DNA of 64,000 nucleotides from Brasenia schreberi (lineage: Eukaryota > Streptophyta > Magnoliopsida > Nymphaeales > Cabombaceae): the NCBI GenBank assembly GCA_036023115.1, contig JAYKKT010000076.1, positions 2,666,001 to 2,730,000 on the forward strand, in the 5' to 3' direction. Position 1 is the first letter of the stretch. Each line of letters begins with the position of its first letter. The position numbers and the translations under genes were made by a program. The notes below the pieces were generated by a model. That model was not told the origin of the DNA, ran no database searches, and saw only the letters and a program-made list of their open reading frames with translations. Of this stretch, positions 33,861 through 46,157 are shown in pieces.

Positions 33861-36800
33861 TGTAGACGCGCGAAAATCCCCGCCTCTTCGCCTCTTCCGG
33901 GGCTTGGAGTGGATCTTCTCGTGTGTCTAAGGCCTATGTATACAAATAGGGCGTGCCAGCTAGCTTACTTAAGCTAGCGAAGATATTTTTATCACTGACT
34001 TCTAAACGTGGCGACTGTGAGCAAGTAAGCTCTTGTCGTCGCAGACCTTCTTGCACCGATGCGCAAGGGTCAGTCTGTACGCTTTTGCAAAAATCGAGTT
34101 TTGGAGAGAAAGTCTACGAAGCGGTTCGAGGTATCTATTTCGGGTCTTTAAGATGCGATTGCATGTTTTAGATCACGTGGATTTGCACGTGCCTAAGTCT
34201 TTTCTTTTATCCCTTTTCGGGCCACCTAGTTTGTGTGTTATGAACACTCCACTACATGGGCGAATTCGAGCGGGGCTTGTTTCGATGCAATATGCGTCCT
34301 ACCTCGTGGTATGGCGTAGATGCAATGCAAACTCACGCTACTCCAAAGGGAAAACCCGAAATGTAAAGACAATACTGAAGGGAAATAACAGAAGGGAAAT
34401 AACCGAAGGGAAATAACCGAAGGGAAATAACCGAAGGGAAATAACCGAAGGGAGATATGTATATATCTTATGTATATGAGCCCTTACTCAGGTCTTGCAA
34501 ATAAGAGCGAAGGCTCAATGTGGGTGCGTGCTTGAATTGAAAGACTTACACACACGACATGAAATTAAACCCAAATATAAATTGCAGTATGGCCTTGACT
34601 AAGGTCTTGGGAGTAAGAGCGAAGGCTCAATGTGTGTGAGAGTGCTTGAATTGAAAGACTACCCACACGACATAAATGAAACCCAAATATAACTGCAATA
34701 AGGCCTTTACTAAGGTCTTGGGAGTAAGAGCGAAGGCTCAATGTGTGTGAGAGTGCTTGAATTGAAAGACTTACTCACACGACAAGAAATGAAACCCAAA
34801 TAGTATAGGTCGGCCCTTACTTGGGTCTTTCAAATAAGAGCGAAAGCTCAATGTGTGTGAGAGTGCTTGAATTGAAAGACTTACTCACACGACAAGAAAT
34901 GAAACCCAAATAGTATAGGTCGGCCCTTACTTGGGTCTTTCAAATAAGAGCGAAAGCTCAATGTGTGTGAGTGCTTGAATTGAAAGACAACGCACCCAAC
35001 TTAAACAAAACCCTTCGAAAATGAAAGTATATATGTACACTTATATATTAGGGGCTGATTAGGCCCGTGTGTGCTAAAAATCGTGCACGACTAAGAGAGT
35101 GCACGTGTGTGGTTGTGCCAAGCCACGTTATTACAAGCGGGGGGAGACTATGCTCCGTTATTACAACCCCGTATCAAATTGAATCTCAAGCAAGTATACA
35201 ACTAAGGACCGAGTTTAGACACTTACGAGTAGCTGGTTCGTAGAGGTCTTGCTTGGGCGTGGACTTGGCTTTGGGCTGCAAACGGGAGCTCCGCGAAGGT
35301 AGGTGATCAAAGGGGCTGGCCGGCTGCAAGTGGGGCGCGGGATAGGCGCCTCGAAGGTGGCCGGTGGCAAGTAGATGGCAGCTCCAAGTAGGGGGTTTAA
35401 AGTGGCTGAATGAGTGGGTTCTTAGGGTCACTAGGGGAGTTGAGAGTTTAGGGAAGCTGGACCTAAAAGGTGAGCTGGTGGGAAAGGCCGAATGGGACAC
35501 CTAGGGGAAGGCCGAATGGGAGATGATGGCTAGGTAGTGGCCGGCAGCTTGGGTTATACTAGGTTCGGCTAGGTTAAAATGGTGGTGGCAAGAGGGCTGA
35601 GATGAAGGTAGGATGGGTGGCCAAGAGTGGAGAGGTGGAAGAGAGGGGCTTTGAGGGAGTTTGGGGTGCTTACCGAATGGGGAGAGGTGGCGGATGGAGT
35701 GGGAAGCAGGTGGCTGTTGGCTGGTTCGGTTGGGTGGAGGTGATGGCGTCCGGCTGAGGGGTGGTGGTGGTGGATGGAAGAGGGAAGGTGGCGGAGCAGG
35801 TGGCGGCTGGTGGAGCAGATGGAGCAGGCAGAGGTGGGGAGTGGTCCCGGCTGGGTGAGAGAAGGGAGAAGGAGAGGGCCCGGCTGGGTGAGAGGGTGGT
35901 TCCCACTTGGAAAACCCGCCCACAAGGAGGGGGGCTTAAATAGGGGATGGGTAGGTCGGTTAGGGCTGGGCTGTGAGTAGTGGTTAGGTGGTTTAGGTAG
36001 GGTAGTATGTAGATAAGGTGGGCTGGAAGGGGTTGGGCCAGATATTTTTAAAACTAGGGGTTTGGGTAAATCGTGGGCTAAGGGTGGTTTAGGGGTTTAG
36101 GGCTAGGTTAGGTGGTTGGGTTTTAGGGTGAGGTTTAGTGAGCTAGGTTAGGTGATTAGGCTAGGTTTAGGCTAGGATTAGGGAAATTAATCTAGTTTTA
36201 GGGAAGGATTAGGGAAGTGGGTTAGGTGATTAGGTTGGGATTAGGACGGGATTAGGAAAGTGGGTTAGGTGATTAGGTTCAGATTAGGGGTGGATTAGGG
36301 GTTTAGGCTAGGTTTAGGCATTTTGGGCTAGGTTTAGGTGAAGGAGCTCCCTTAGCATGGCCCATAGACCTTGATCACCCCATGTTGGTGCAGCCCTAGG
36401 TTAGGTTTTAGCCAATTACAAGCTTAAACCCACTCAATTAGGCTAACCCACATGATTAACCCAAACTTGACACACAAGTCAAGCTTAATACAACACTCTT
36501 GATATTTTTCAACCCCACTCTCTCTCATGCCCAATATCCCACGTGAAACTCAAGTGGGCCCCACCTCCATTTATGAGAAGGTGATGTGGGCCATGGATAT
36601 GGATATTGGATTGGATCTCTGGATCCAAATCCAAATCCAAGTCCACATATGGGTTTGGATTGGGATCTGGATATATATGGTCCAGATCCAATCCAAACTG
36701 AACTCTGACTCCTTCGAGTTGGGTTCGAAACGGACGATTCGTGCGGGGCCTGACAGCATCAGTACTCCATCTGCGTTGGGTCTTCGCCAACATGGTCGTC

Positions 36801-37176
36801 CGCCTCCGTTTCTGCCCTCCGGAGATGACTTCAAATGATATTTTGGTAAAAACAGGGTCTTGGACGTTCGAGATCCTGGGGTGTGAATCAGATACAAGAG
36901 TTGCTGCGCCGGGCTTGACAGGTGCTCCGGTTCCGGGCTCTTCTTGGCTCTCCTGGTCCTGTCTTGATCGGGCCAAGCCACTTCGGGGTTTCAAAACGTG
37001 TTTTAAAAAGGGTTTTCAAAAGCCATATTATATGTTTTAAAAAGATAAAGTTTAAAACATATGTACAGGGTTGTTTGGAAGGCTCCTGGGTTTCCAAACT
37101 CAAAATGGCCCTTTGGGGGCTGCTTGTATAAAACCAGATTTGTTTAAGAAATTCGTGGGATTTCGGGGTGTTTACA
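33861..37176 (-). repeat. 5' LTR of element B, shared with truncated copy B' (3316 bp)
   Basis: Serves as the 5' LTR of B on its left, next to the PBS. On its right it is followed by a PPT and 3' UTR, as a 3' LTR would be. Features: decamer 33949-33958, GCTAGC hairpin 33959-33978, U5 hairpin 34050-34067, 14-bp repeat (five units, about 34377-34450), tandem repeats 34480-34990, TATA-like 35936-35943, TTAGG-type array 36065-36345. Confidence 0.92.
34480..34990 (-). repeat. About 111-bp tandem repeat, five units, in the B 5' LTR
   Basis: Unit starts are near 34480, 34592, 34703, 34813 and 34923. Each unit carries a GGCC(T/C)..GGTC stem and a GAGC-GAA(A/G)-GCTC stem, followed by CAATGTGTGTGAG and TTGAATTGAAAGAC. 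Confidence 0.85.
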
Positions 37177-37753
37177 GATGCCCCTCTTTGGCCTTGTCCA
37201 AATAGATTTGGATAAGGGCAAAGATGACAAACACCCCTTTTAATGTCTCCCTAGATCTAGCCACGAAGAATATGGGATCGTCCCATTTTAGCAAAATCTC
37301 AATTTTACAAACTCTGGAAGGAGGAGATATCACGCCAAAGGGTTTACTTATGGAATCTGGTCCTAAATGGGATCATGTTTATGTAAGTACCATGCGTGGA
37401 ATGCAGATGACATGGGTGTGGTACCAAGAGTGGCGACCTCCCAGAGACCAGATGTGGTCGAACTCTAGAGACTTACAAGGCCTACTGCTCCAAGTGAGCA
37501 AAAATCCTATGTTGTTCGATGTTCGGTTTTCAAAACTTATTTACAAAAGCTATTTACAAATGGGACAACTGTCTTGAGCCTCGATCCTAAGGATCTCGAG
37601 CTCTTCGTGCTTGCCCATGTTTGAGTCTTAACACTCGCTCATCTAGCGGAGGTTTTATAAGAAAACCAGCTTCATTTCAAATCTCTACGCCTTACTCGAA
37701 ACGTCGAATTCTCAAACAAGATGAAATTCAAGTAAGTAAATCCTATTTTTACT
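37177..37753 (-). mobile_element. B': truncated sister copy of B (PPT and 3' UTR only)
   Basis: About 99 percent identical by eye to 25875-26450 of B, including the PPT hairpin (37186-37203/37206-37223). It ends abruptly at 37754-37758 (TTAGG), where integrase sequence of F/C begins. TTAGG is also present at both parental positions, so this looks like a microhomology deletion junction. Confidence 0.8.
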
Positions 37754-37856
37754 TTAGGGAAATGGCTTCCACCCACTTGGAGAAATATTCAGTGGCTGCT
37801 AAAATGAATCGATGCCCATTCGCGACTTTTGGAAATATAGGGCCTACGCTGTCAAA

Positions 37857-39127
37857 CGCCCACATGGTGAATGGCCAGGGGCTGACCACGGAATGTAATG
37901 CAGATGATGGGATATGAATGGCGTGCCCATGCACTTGACATGGATGACACTTCCTAACATGATCGTGACAATCCCTTTTCAGGGTGGACCAAAAATAGCC
38001 CGCTCTAAGTATTTTCATTGCCATCATGTTGGCATTAACATGACCTCCATATTGTCAATCGTGGAATTCATGCATCACTATCCTAGCCTCCTCTAGATCG
38101 ATACACCTAAGTAGGATGTTGGTAAAACTTTTCTTATATAGAACCCCACCCAGAATGGTGTATCGGGTCGAAATTTTAAGGATGAATGCCTTATCTTTGG
38201 ATGTGGCATCCTCGGTGAATCCCCCATTTTCTAGAAATTGCTCGATATCGTAAAACCAAGGTTTTTCAACAAAATCTGGGTTAGTTTGGCAAATATCCAA
38301 ATCGTGTGTGGATGGGTTGGGCACATGCCATATTTCTAAAGATCAGGTACCTGAAATGGGATCGACCTTTAGGGTTGAACCCAAGGAGGAGAGGGTATCG
38401 GCAATGCCATTGTCCTCTCTTCCCACGTGTGTGAGTTTACACGATTGGAAGGACTCAACCAATCGAGTGGCCAACTCGTGATATGGAAGCAGTTTTTCGT
38501 TACGTACTTGCCAAATTTTCAAAACCTAGTTGACAACAAGGAGCGAATCTCCAAAGACCTCGATGCATGATGCCCCTAGAGTTTTCTAAACCCTTAAGCC
38601 TTGTATGAGTGCTTCATACTCAGCTATGTTGTTGGAACATTTGAAATCTAGGTGGATTGCTATGGGAATCTCGCCCTTTTCAGGGGAGATGAGGATGACC
38701 CTAGCACCAGCCCCTCGTTAGTTTGGTGCCCCATCGAAGTGCATCTTCCACACTTGGTTTTCGAAAGAGTTTGCCAAAATGTGGTTTTGGAAATGGTTTT
38801 GCAATATGCCTTCATCAGGCATTTCATCGAATGTGGGATATGCGTCCTCTAGGGGGAACTCTGCCACGTAATCTGCTAGGGCTTGCCCCTTAATGGAGAT
38901 TTGGTGATGGTATTTTAGGTCATACTCCATTAGAAGGAGTTGCCGTTTGCCCAATCTACCCGTGAGAATGGGTTTTTCGAACAAGTGCTTCATTGGATCA
39001 AGCTTGGACACTATCCAGATCTCATGATCTAGAAAATAGTGTCTGAATTTCTGGCAGTCCCAGACTAGTGCCAAGCACGTCTTCTCCATGGCTTGATAAT
39101 TTCGTTCATAAGCCAAGAGAGTTTTCG
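37857..39127 (-). repeat. Tandem duplication inside F/C pol, copy 1
   Basis: About 1271 bases from integrase (CGCCCACATGG) to gypsy RNase H (GAGAGTTTTCGAAA), followed directly by a second copy from 39128. The join shares only AAA between the parental sites. The copies differ by scattered substitutions. Confidence 0.85.
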
Positions 39128-40398
39128 AAACGCCCACATGGTGAATGGACAGGGGCTGACCACGGAATGTAATGCAGATGATGGGATATGAATGGCGTGC
39201 CCATGCACTTGACATGGATGACACTTCCTAACATGATCGTGACAATCCCTTTTCAGGGTGGACCAAAAATAGCCCGCTCTAAGTATTTTCATTGCCATCA
39301 TGTTGGCATTAACATGACCTCCATATTCTCAATCGTGGAATTCATGCATCACTATCCTAGCCTCCTCTAGATCGATACACCTAAGTAGGATGCCGGTAAA
39401 ACTTTTCTTATATAGAACCCCACCCAGAATGGTGTATCGGGTCGAAATTTTACGGATGAATGCCTTATCTTTGGACGTGGCATCCTCGGTGAATCCCCCA
39501 TTTTCTAGAAAATGCTTGATATCGTAAAACCAAGGTTTTTCAACAAAATCTGGGTTATTTTGGCAAATATCCAAATCGTGTGTGGATGGGTGGGGCGCAT
39601 GCCATATTTCTAAAGATCGGGTCCCTGAAATGGGATCGACCTTTAGGGTTGAACCCAAGGAGGAGAGGGTATCGGCAATGCCATTGTCCTCTCTTCCCAC
39701 GTGTGTGAGTTTACACGATTGGAAGGACTCAACCAATCGAGTGGCCAACTCGTGATATGAAAGCAGTTTTTCGTTACGTACTTGCCAAATTTTCAAAACC
39801 TAGTTTACAACAAGGAGTGAATCTCCAAAGACCTCGATGCATGATGCCCCTAGAGTTTTCGAAACCCTTAAGCCTTGTATGAGTGCTTCATACTCAGCTA
39901 TGTTGTTGGAACATTCAAAATCTAGGTGGATTGCTATGGGAATCTCGCCCTTTTCAGGGGAGATGAGGATGACCCCAACACCAACCCCTCGTTGGTTTCG
40001 TGCCCCATCGAAGTGCATCTTCCACACTTGGTTTTTGAAAGAGTTTGCCAAAATGTGGTTTTGGAAATGGTTTTGCAATATGCCTTCGTCGGGCATTTTA
40101 TCAAGTGTGGGATATGTGTCCTCCAGGGGGAACTCAGCCACGTAGTCTGCTAGGGCTTGCCCCTTAATGGAGATTTGGTGGTGGTATTTTAGGTCATACT
40201 CCATTAGAAGGAGTTGCCATTTGCCCAATCTACCCGTGAGAATGGGTTTTTCGAACAAGTGCTTGATTGGATCAAGCTTGGACACTATCCAGATCTCATG
40301 ATCTAGGAAGTAGTGTCGAAATTTTTGGCAGGCCCAGACTAGGGCCAAGCACGTCTTCTCCATGGCTTGATAATTTCGTTCATAAGCCAAGAGAGTTT
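39128..40398 (-). repeat. Tandem duplication inside F/C pol, copy 2
   Basis: Second copy, continuing into the rest of RNase H and RT. The right limit is placed by length equality with copy 1 and is accurate to a few bases. Confidence 0.8.
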
Positions 40399-42083
40399 TC
40401 GAAATATAGTAGATGGCATACTCCTTATGGGTGTCATCCTCGTATTGAGCCAATAGGGCTCCCAAAGCATTCGCATGCACGGAAATGTAAAGTAAAAGCG
40501 GTTTTCCTTGCTTTGGAGTATTCAAAACGGGGGGATTAACCAAGTATGCCTTTAGTCTCTCGAAGGACTTCTGGCAGTCGTCATCCCATAAGAATTTCGT
40601 GCCCTTCCTCAACAGCTTGTTGAAGGGTTCGCATCTAGTCACCAGATTTGATATAAATCGGCGAACGGACTGTAATCGACCCTAGAGGCTACGAATTTGG
40701 GTGAGATTGGAGGGTGGAACCATGTCTATGATGGCTCGACACTTAGAGGAGTCGACTTCTATACCCCTTTGGCTTACCATAAAGCCTAGAAGCTTTCCAG
40801 ACTCTACCCTGAATACACATTTTTGAGGGTTTAACTTTAATTTGTAAAGCCTAAGCCTTTCGAAATTTTTTTGCAAACATTCGATATGAGTGCATCAGGT
40901 TTTGGATTTTGCCAAGAGATCATCTACATACACTTCTACGAGCTCATGAATCTGATCATGGAAGATCGTGGTCATGGCTCTCTGGTATGTTGCACCGGCA
41001 TTTTTCAAACCAAAGGGCATGACTCTATAGCAGTACGTGCCCCTCAGGGTTGTGAATGCGGTCTTACCCTGATCTCGTGGACTTAATTTAATTTGATTAT
41101 AGCCTGAGTAGCCATCCATAAACGAAAACATTTCATGATTTGCAGTACTATCGACTACCAAATCTATGTTTGGTAAAGGATAATTATCCTTTGGAGTGGC
41201 TTTATTCAGGTTTCTGAAATCGATGCATATTCGAATTTTCCCATTGGTTTTTCGAACTACAACGATGTTTGACAACCAATCAGAATACGCAATGGGTTTT
41301 ATAAATCCAGCTTTTAGTAGATCTTCTAAACCCTCTTTAACTTGCGTGTGTACATTCGGGTGTATTTTCCTAAGCTTCTGCTTTATGGGTTTTACATCCG
41401 CATCTAAGGGAAGACGATGTTCGACAATGCTGGGGTCTATGCCCGGCATGTCTTCATACGTCCATGCAAACACATCTAAATAGGTTTGTAGAAATGCAAT
41501 GAATGCTGATTTTTCATGTTCATGCAAACATGCGCCTATCTTGAGGAGTTTGGGATTGGAATCACTCCCTAGGTTTACCTCTATGAAATCTCCTCCTACT
41601 GAATTGGAAGGTCTTTCAAAATCGAGAATTTTATGAAATTCTGGGAGCTCAGAAGTGGGATCTTCCTCAAGGGGATCCACTTCTGGGCTTCGATCTTTCT
41701 CGTGGGTTATAGACCCGAGGGAATTTGATGCGTGAGTTTTCAAAAGATCTGGTTTTGTACTTGGATTTTCAATTGATTTCGAAATTTTTGGTCTGGCTAT
41801 GCAGACGACGTTCCTTTCAAAATCCTTTTCTTTTTCCAAAGTCTTACCAGGAGCAGCTATGTATAAAATCTTTTTGGTATTTTGTAGATTTTCGATTTTT
41901 TTGGGTTTTTACAAAACAAGAACTTTAGGAACTATACAAACCACTCTATTTTCGAGTTTTTGATTTTCTAATGTTTTTGGTTTTTGCCCTTTTTCGATTT
42001 TTTTTATTTTAAATTTTTCAAATGTTTTTGTATTTTTATGAAAGGGATCTTCCATCATACCTACAAAGGGAAAACACTACGGG

Positions 42084-44953
42084 TTAGACTCGGAATAAGA
42101 GGTCTAAATGTAGATCTCTTCTAAGATAGGTTCCAGGGCACCCTTGACCCAGGTGGTCACAGGGGGTGGCTCTGGCGGTATTTTGGGAGTATAGCCGATC
42201 CCGTATCGGCTTGGGTTGGCCCTAGGAAGGATGGACTCTAGGAGACCCTGGTTTTGTGCCCCTAGACTTTTATAGGGCGTATAGCCTATATTCAACAACA
42301 TGTTCCATGATTTTTTATTTTTTGAAAAATTATGGTACAAATCGTGGTCCTAGAACTTGCTGTCGTCCATATCGTGCTCGTATGGCTTTTTGTCCAGGGG
42401 TTTTGGAAATAAGGGATGCTTGGGTCTTCCTAGAAGGGTTAGGATCGGGAGGGGGCCTACTTTGGGCGGCCCCTTCACATACACAACCTTCCTAGGGTTG
42501 TTTAACATGAGCCTTGGTGGCTCGACCATGGTCTGCCCCTGGTTAGCCTCATGGGCCTGGGAACTCGATAAACAAGGGGAGTTTATGATCCCCTAAAGAT
42601 GAGGGTGTCTCTCACCTAGGATCACCACGACTTGGTCCCTGAAAGGGATCTTGACACACCTGTGGAAGGTGGATGACACAACGCACAAGCTGTGTATCCA
42701 GGGCCTTCCCAACAATAGGTTATAATGGGGGTGGATGTCCAAGACATGGAACACCCCCGTGTGTGTGATCCCTCTCGTTTCCATCGGGAGTTCGATCGAT
42801 CCTAATGGTCTAGACGCATTCCCATCGTATCCAATGATAACGATGGGGCTTGAGTTTACAGAAGTCAAGGTGACTCCAATTTGATACGCCACATGAAGTG
42901 GAAGGATGTTGAGCCCTCCTCCCCCATCGACTAGGCACCTGTCCAGAGTGTGGTTATTCAGAACCACCTCGTTATGCAGGGCCTGGTTATGGGACTCGTA
43001 GGGTCTATCTACATCATCTTCCGAGAAAGTGATGGGCAATTTTGCTCCTATTGATGCCACTTGGTTAGACAGGGATTCAAGACTTATGTTCGAACTAACC
43101 TTAGCTCTTTCTAGAATTTTCTCTAGCACGAGTCTATGCCTAGGCGAAGTTTGTATAAGCTCTAGGATGGACATGTAGATAGGAATCTTTGAAAGATGGT
43201 TTTTGAAATCATATGGGTTTAGGACGACTTTCCCATTGCCTGCTTTTGGCAGAACTCTAGGAATACATGCTTTTGAGGGGCCAAGCACACTGACCACCTT
43301 TTTAGCACTTTGTAGGTGCGGGGGTTGATAGATCCTCCCGGATCTAGTCACTTCCCCCATGACCAACCTAGGGTTCGCACTTAAATTGGCTCTAATTACG
43401 AGTTGAGGAGCACCTTGAAGTTTCAAAACTGGTTTAGCTAGGGATTCAGCTCTTGGTGGTCCCCGAATGACGACTTGGGCGGGCTTCTTGTAAAGTACAA
43501 GAGTGGACGCACAAGTGGGTCGACCAGACTCAGATGTTTGCGCTAGTTCTTTTGAAAAGGTGAGGGTACATACCTCCTTTCCTTTCCCATTGCTACTGGC
43601 GTGCTTGGGAAAGAGTTCTTTGAAGATAGCTTGAGGTGGCTCAGGTTCCGTAGTGACCTGGAGCCGGCCCTCCGCTATCAAGTTCTCAATTTTATTCAAA
43701 AGGGAGAAACAACGTTTTGTATCATGGCCTTTGAGCCGATGATACTTGCAAAAACGGTTTAAATATCCCCCTTAAGAAGTGACTCCCTCGGGGATTTCGG
43801 GAAGTTCAATCATGCCTTGGGCAAGTAGGAGGTCTATGACCTCCGACACAGGTTGCCCCAGTGGTGTGTACTCTCGTTTTTCAATTGGTTTTTGAAAATT
43901 TCTCTCCCTTTTGTTTTCTAATTTTTCAAAATTTTTGGAAGTGCCCGCCAAACTTGGATCCACTCAGACATTGGCGATTTTATGGGGCTTTGCCCCTTTG
44001 TCCGTCGTGGGTAGCCCATAAGTGATGGGCTTTTCCAAGCGGGTTTTGGAAACAACACTTCCTTTCCATAAATGATCGTATATCCGCTTTTTCAAGTTTG
44101 TTTCGAAAAGGGATGCTTTTTTGATCAACTTATGGAAAGTTGAGATCTCATGGAGCGAGAGAAGGGTCTTTAGCTCGCTTTTAAAATTATCCAGGATGAG
44201 CATGACTGCGCATCCTTCGGATATGGGCTCTCACACTTGGCCCAAAAGGGACCTCCATCGAATAATGAAGGCATGTACGTCTTCGTTCATGCCTTGCTCC
44301 GTATCCCTTAAAGTGTTTAAAGTTGGCGTGACTTCTACGTTATGTGCAAATCTTTGCATGAAGCAGTTCTCTAACTCTTCAAAAGTAGCGAACTGGCTTA
44401 AATCGTAGGAAGCCAGCCATTTGGCAGTTGTGCCTTTAAGGGATAAAGGGAACCAATACACCCATTTCATCGAGTCCTTTTTCTTCTTATGGGCTCGTCA
44501 CAAGAAAAGTTGCAAGTGAGACCTAGGGTCTCCCATGCCATCATACCGATGGAAGTTCGGTATTTCATTGTCACTGTTTGTTTCATAATCCATGGGAAGG
44601 AAATCAGACAGGATGTAACTCCTTTTCTCTTTATTTTGCCCTTTCAACAGTTGTTATAGGGCTTTACGGTCCTTTTGTGTGAAGGACTCGTGGTATTGGT
44701 TGCCTTCCATTGCGGAGGCCTCTTTGTGCTTGCGAGGTTTTTCAGTTTTTTTCTTGGCCCTTTGTTCATCATTCGATGAACATGAATCGCCTACTTCAGC
44801 CTCTTGGCTGAGAGCATCGATTTTGGCCTCGAATTCCCTTCTCAAGTCCTCTATCTCGTCTAGTTTGATCTTATTTTTCAAAACCCTCCTAGAGTGAGAA
44901 CTTGATGTGCATGAGCCTTGGCTCGACACTTCACTTGGGTTGGATTTTGACAT
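42084..44953 (-). pseudogene. gag-pro: Gag-protease polyprotein of element F/C, decayed
   Basis: Starts at the conserved MSKSNPSEVS (44953). The order matches B: coiled coil, gag core (WVYWFPLSLKGTTAKW near 44460), CHHC knuckle (near 43740), protease (VDGGGGLNIL near 42930), G-patch-like tail (near 42290). Stops or frameshifts occur near 44650, 44480, 44230, 43963 and 43770, and one follows the protease near 42595. The protease-bearing segment 42593-43699 is the longest open piece. The normal stop is TAA at 42084-42086. Confidence 0.9.
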
Positions 44954-45072
44954 GCTTTCAAGCTTTTCAAAATTCTTAAGTACAAGTAAAGTAAAGAAAA
45001 GAGTTAAAACAACACCTTTTTGAAAATATTTTCGCAAGGTTCCTAAAGTGACTCGATTTTTAAAAGACTCAT

Positions 45073-45090
45073 GTCCCACCGGGCGTGCCA
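45073..45090 (-). promoter_or_regulatory. Primer binding site, element F/C
   Basis: TGGCACGCCCGGTGGGAC in sense, 6 bases inside the 5' LTR end at 45097. It is unchanged although the rest of the element is decayed. Confidence 0.85.
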
Positions 45091-45096
45091 AATAAC

Positions 45097-46157
45097 TGTA
45101 GACACAGAAAATTCCCGCTCCTGGTTCTTAGGCCAGAAGCAAACCTTTTTGTGTGCCTAAGTCCTAATTAAGCAAAAGGACGTGCCAGCTAGCTTACTTA
45201 AGCTAGCGAAGATATATTTTAAACCTGACTCCTAACGTGGCGACTGTGAGCAAGCAAGCTCTTGTCATCGCAAACCTTCTTGCACCGATGCGCAAGGGTC
45301 AGTCTGTACGCTTTTAAAATCGAGTTTTTGAGTATAAGAACCTACAAAAACGATTTGAGGTGTTTGATTTGGGTTGTTTTGTATGACTTTCAGATTTTAT
45401 TTCACGTGGATTTGCACGTGCCTAAGTCTTTCTTTTTAACCCTTTTTGGGCCAACTAGGTGTGTGTTATGAACACTCAGCCTAAGTGGGGCGACTTTGAG
45501 CGGGAGTATGGGGTTTGCTTTGATGCAATATGCGTCCTAACTCATGGTATGGCGTATATGCAATGCAAACTCACGCAACTCCAAAGGGAAAACCCGAATT
45601 TAAAAGACAATGCCGAAGGGAAATGACTTGTAATGGAAATTGCCGAAGAGAAATGACTTGTAATGGACATTGCCAAAGGGAAATTGCAAAAGGGAAATAT
45701 GGCTATATCTTAAGAGCGGAAAGGCTCAATAGTGCAAGTGTGTGCCGTGTATATATGTAAAGACTACGCACACTGCTGAACCTTAAAACCCAAATCTTAA
45801 AGACATAGCCGAAAGGGAAATATGTATATAATATATATGGGCCCTTACTTGGGTCTTGGAAGTAAGAGCGAAGGCTCAATGTGGGTGCGTGTGAAAATAT
45901 AAAGACAACACACACGACTTTAAATGAAACCCAAATATAAATTGCAATATGGCCTTAACTAAGGTCTTGGAAGTAAGAGCGAAAGCTCAATGTGTGTGAG
46001 TGCTAAAATTGAAGTACTACGCACACAACATGAAATTAAACCCAAATATAAATTGCAATATGGCCTTAACTAAGGTCTTGGGAGTAAGAGCGAAAGCTCA
46101 ATGTGTGTGAGTGCTAGAATTGAAGTACTACGCACACAACATGAAATTAAACCCAAG
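45097..46157 (-). repeat. 5' LTR of element F/C, 3' portion (interrupted by D)
   Basis: Colinear with 17285-18330, with noticeably more differences than between the LTRs of B or E. One extra 30-odd-base repeat of the GAAATGACTTGTAATGG type is present. U5 hairpin at 45279-45296; the decamer carries one change (GGACGTGCCA). The rest of the LTR is expected right of the window. Confidence 0.88.

Larger units (their letters stand above)
22582..37176 (-). mobile_element. Element B: complete autonomous-type Tat-like retrotransposon (14,595 bp)
   Basis: Order on the minus strand: 5' LTR (33861-37176), PBS, leader, gag-pro, pol, 3' UTR, PPT, 3' LTR (22582-25874). Gag-pro is open (959 codons). Pol is broken by one TGA and has another TAA just after its expected ATG. 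By eye the LTRs differ by about 22 substitutions, nearly all transitions, plus four small indels that account for the 23-bp length difference. B is thus younger than F/C but older than E. Confidence 0.93.
37759..42058 (-). pseudogene. pol: Pol polyprotein of element F/C (integrase N-part, RNase H, RT), decayed and partly duplicated
   Basis: Sense order from 42058 (tandem ATG after TTTTCCCTTTGTAG): Lys-rich leader, RT core to YVDD (40895-41839), RT end, gypsy RNase H (39800-40642), second RNase H and integrase finger (39329-39796), then a repeat of RNase H through integrase (37759-39127). Breaks include frame changes near 41900 and 40890, stops near 40682 and 39800, and the duplication. The RT motif YVDDLLAKSK is preserved, but no functional product is possible. 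Confidence 0.9.
37754..46157 (-). mobile_element. Element F/C, 5' part (integrase to 5' LTR)
   Basis: Continuation of the element that starts at 17285. Relative to the left half it lacks about 63 bases of integrase at the B junction. It contains pol with a 1.27 kb internal tandem duplication, gag-pro, leader, PBS and the first 1061 bases of the 5' LTR, where element D is inserted. Many stops and frameshifts mark it as an old copy. Confidence 0.85.

Noticed and set aside
34480..34990. Regularly spaced repeats that might suggest a CRISPR array
   Set aside because: The whole unit of about 111 bp is repeated, with no unique spacers. It lies inside LTRs of a plant retrotransposon.
36065..36345. 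True interstitial telomere repeat
   Set aside because: Spacing and sequence are too irregular; only scattered units match TTTAGGG.
22582..37176. B as a simple single insertion with 5-bp duplications
   Set aside because: The right flank is a second PPT and 3' UTR, not AACCC, so a rearranged tandem fits better.
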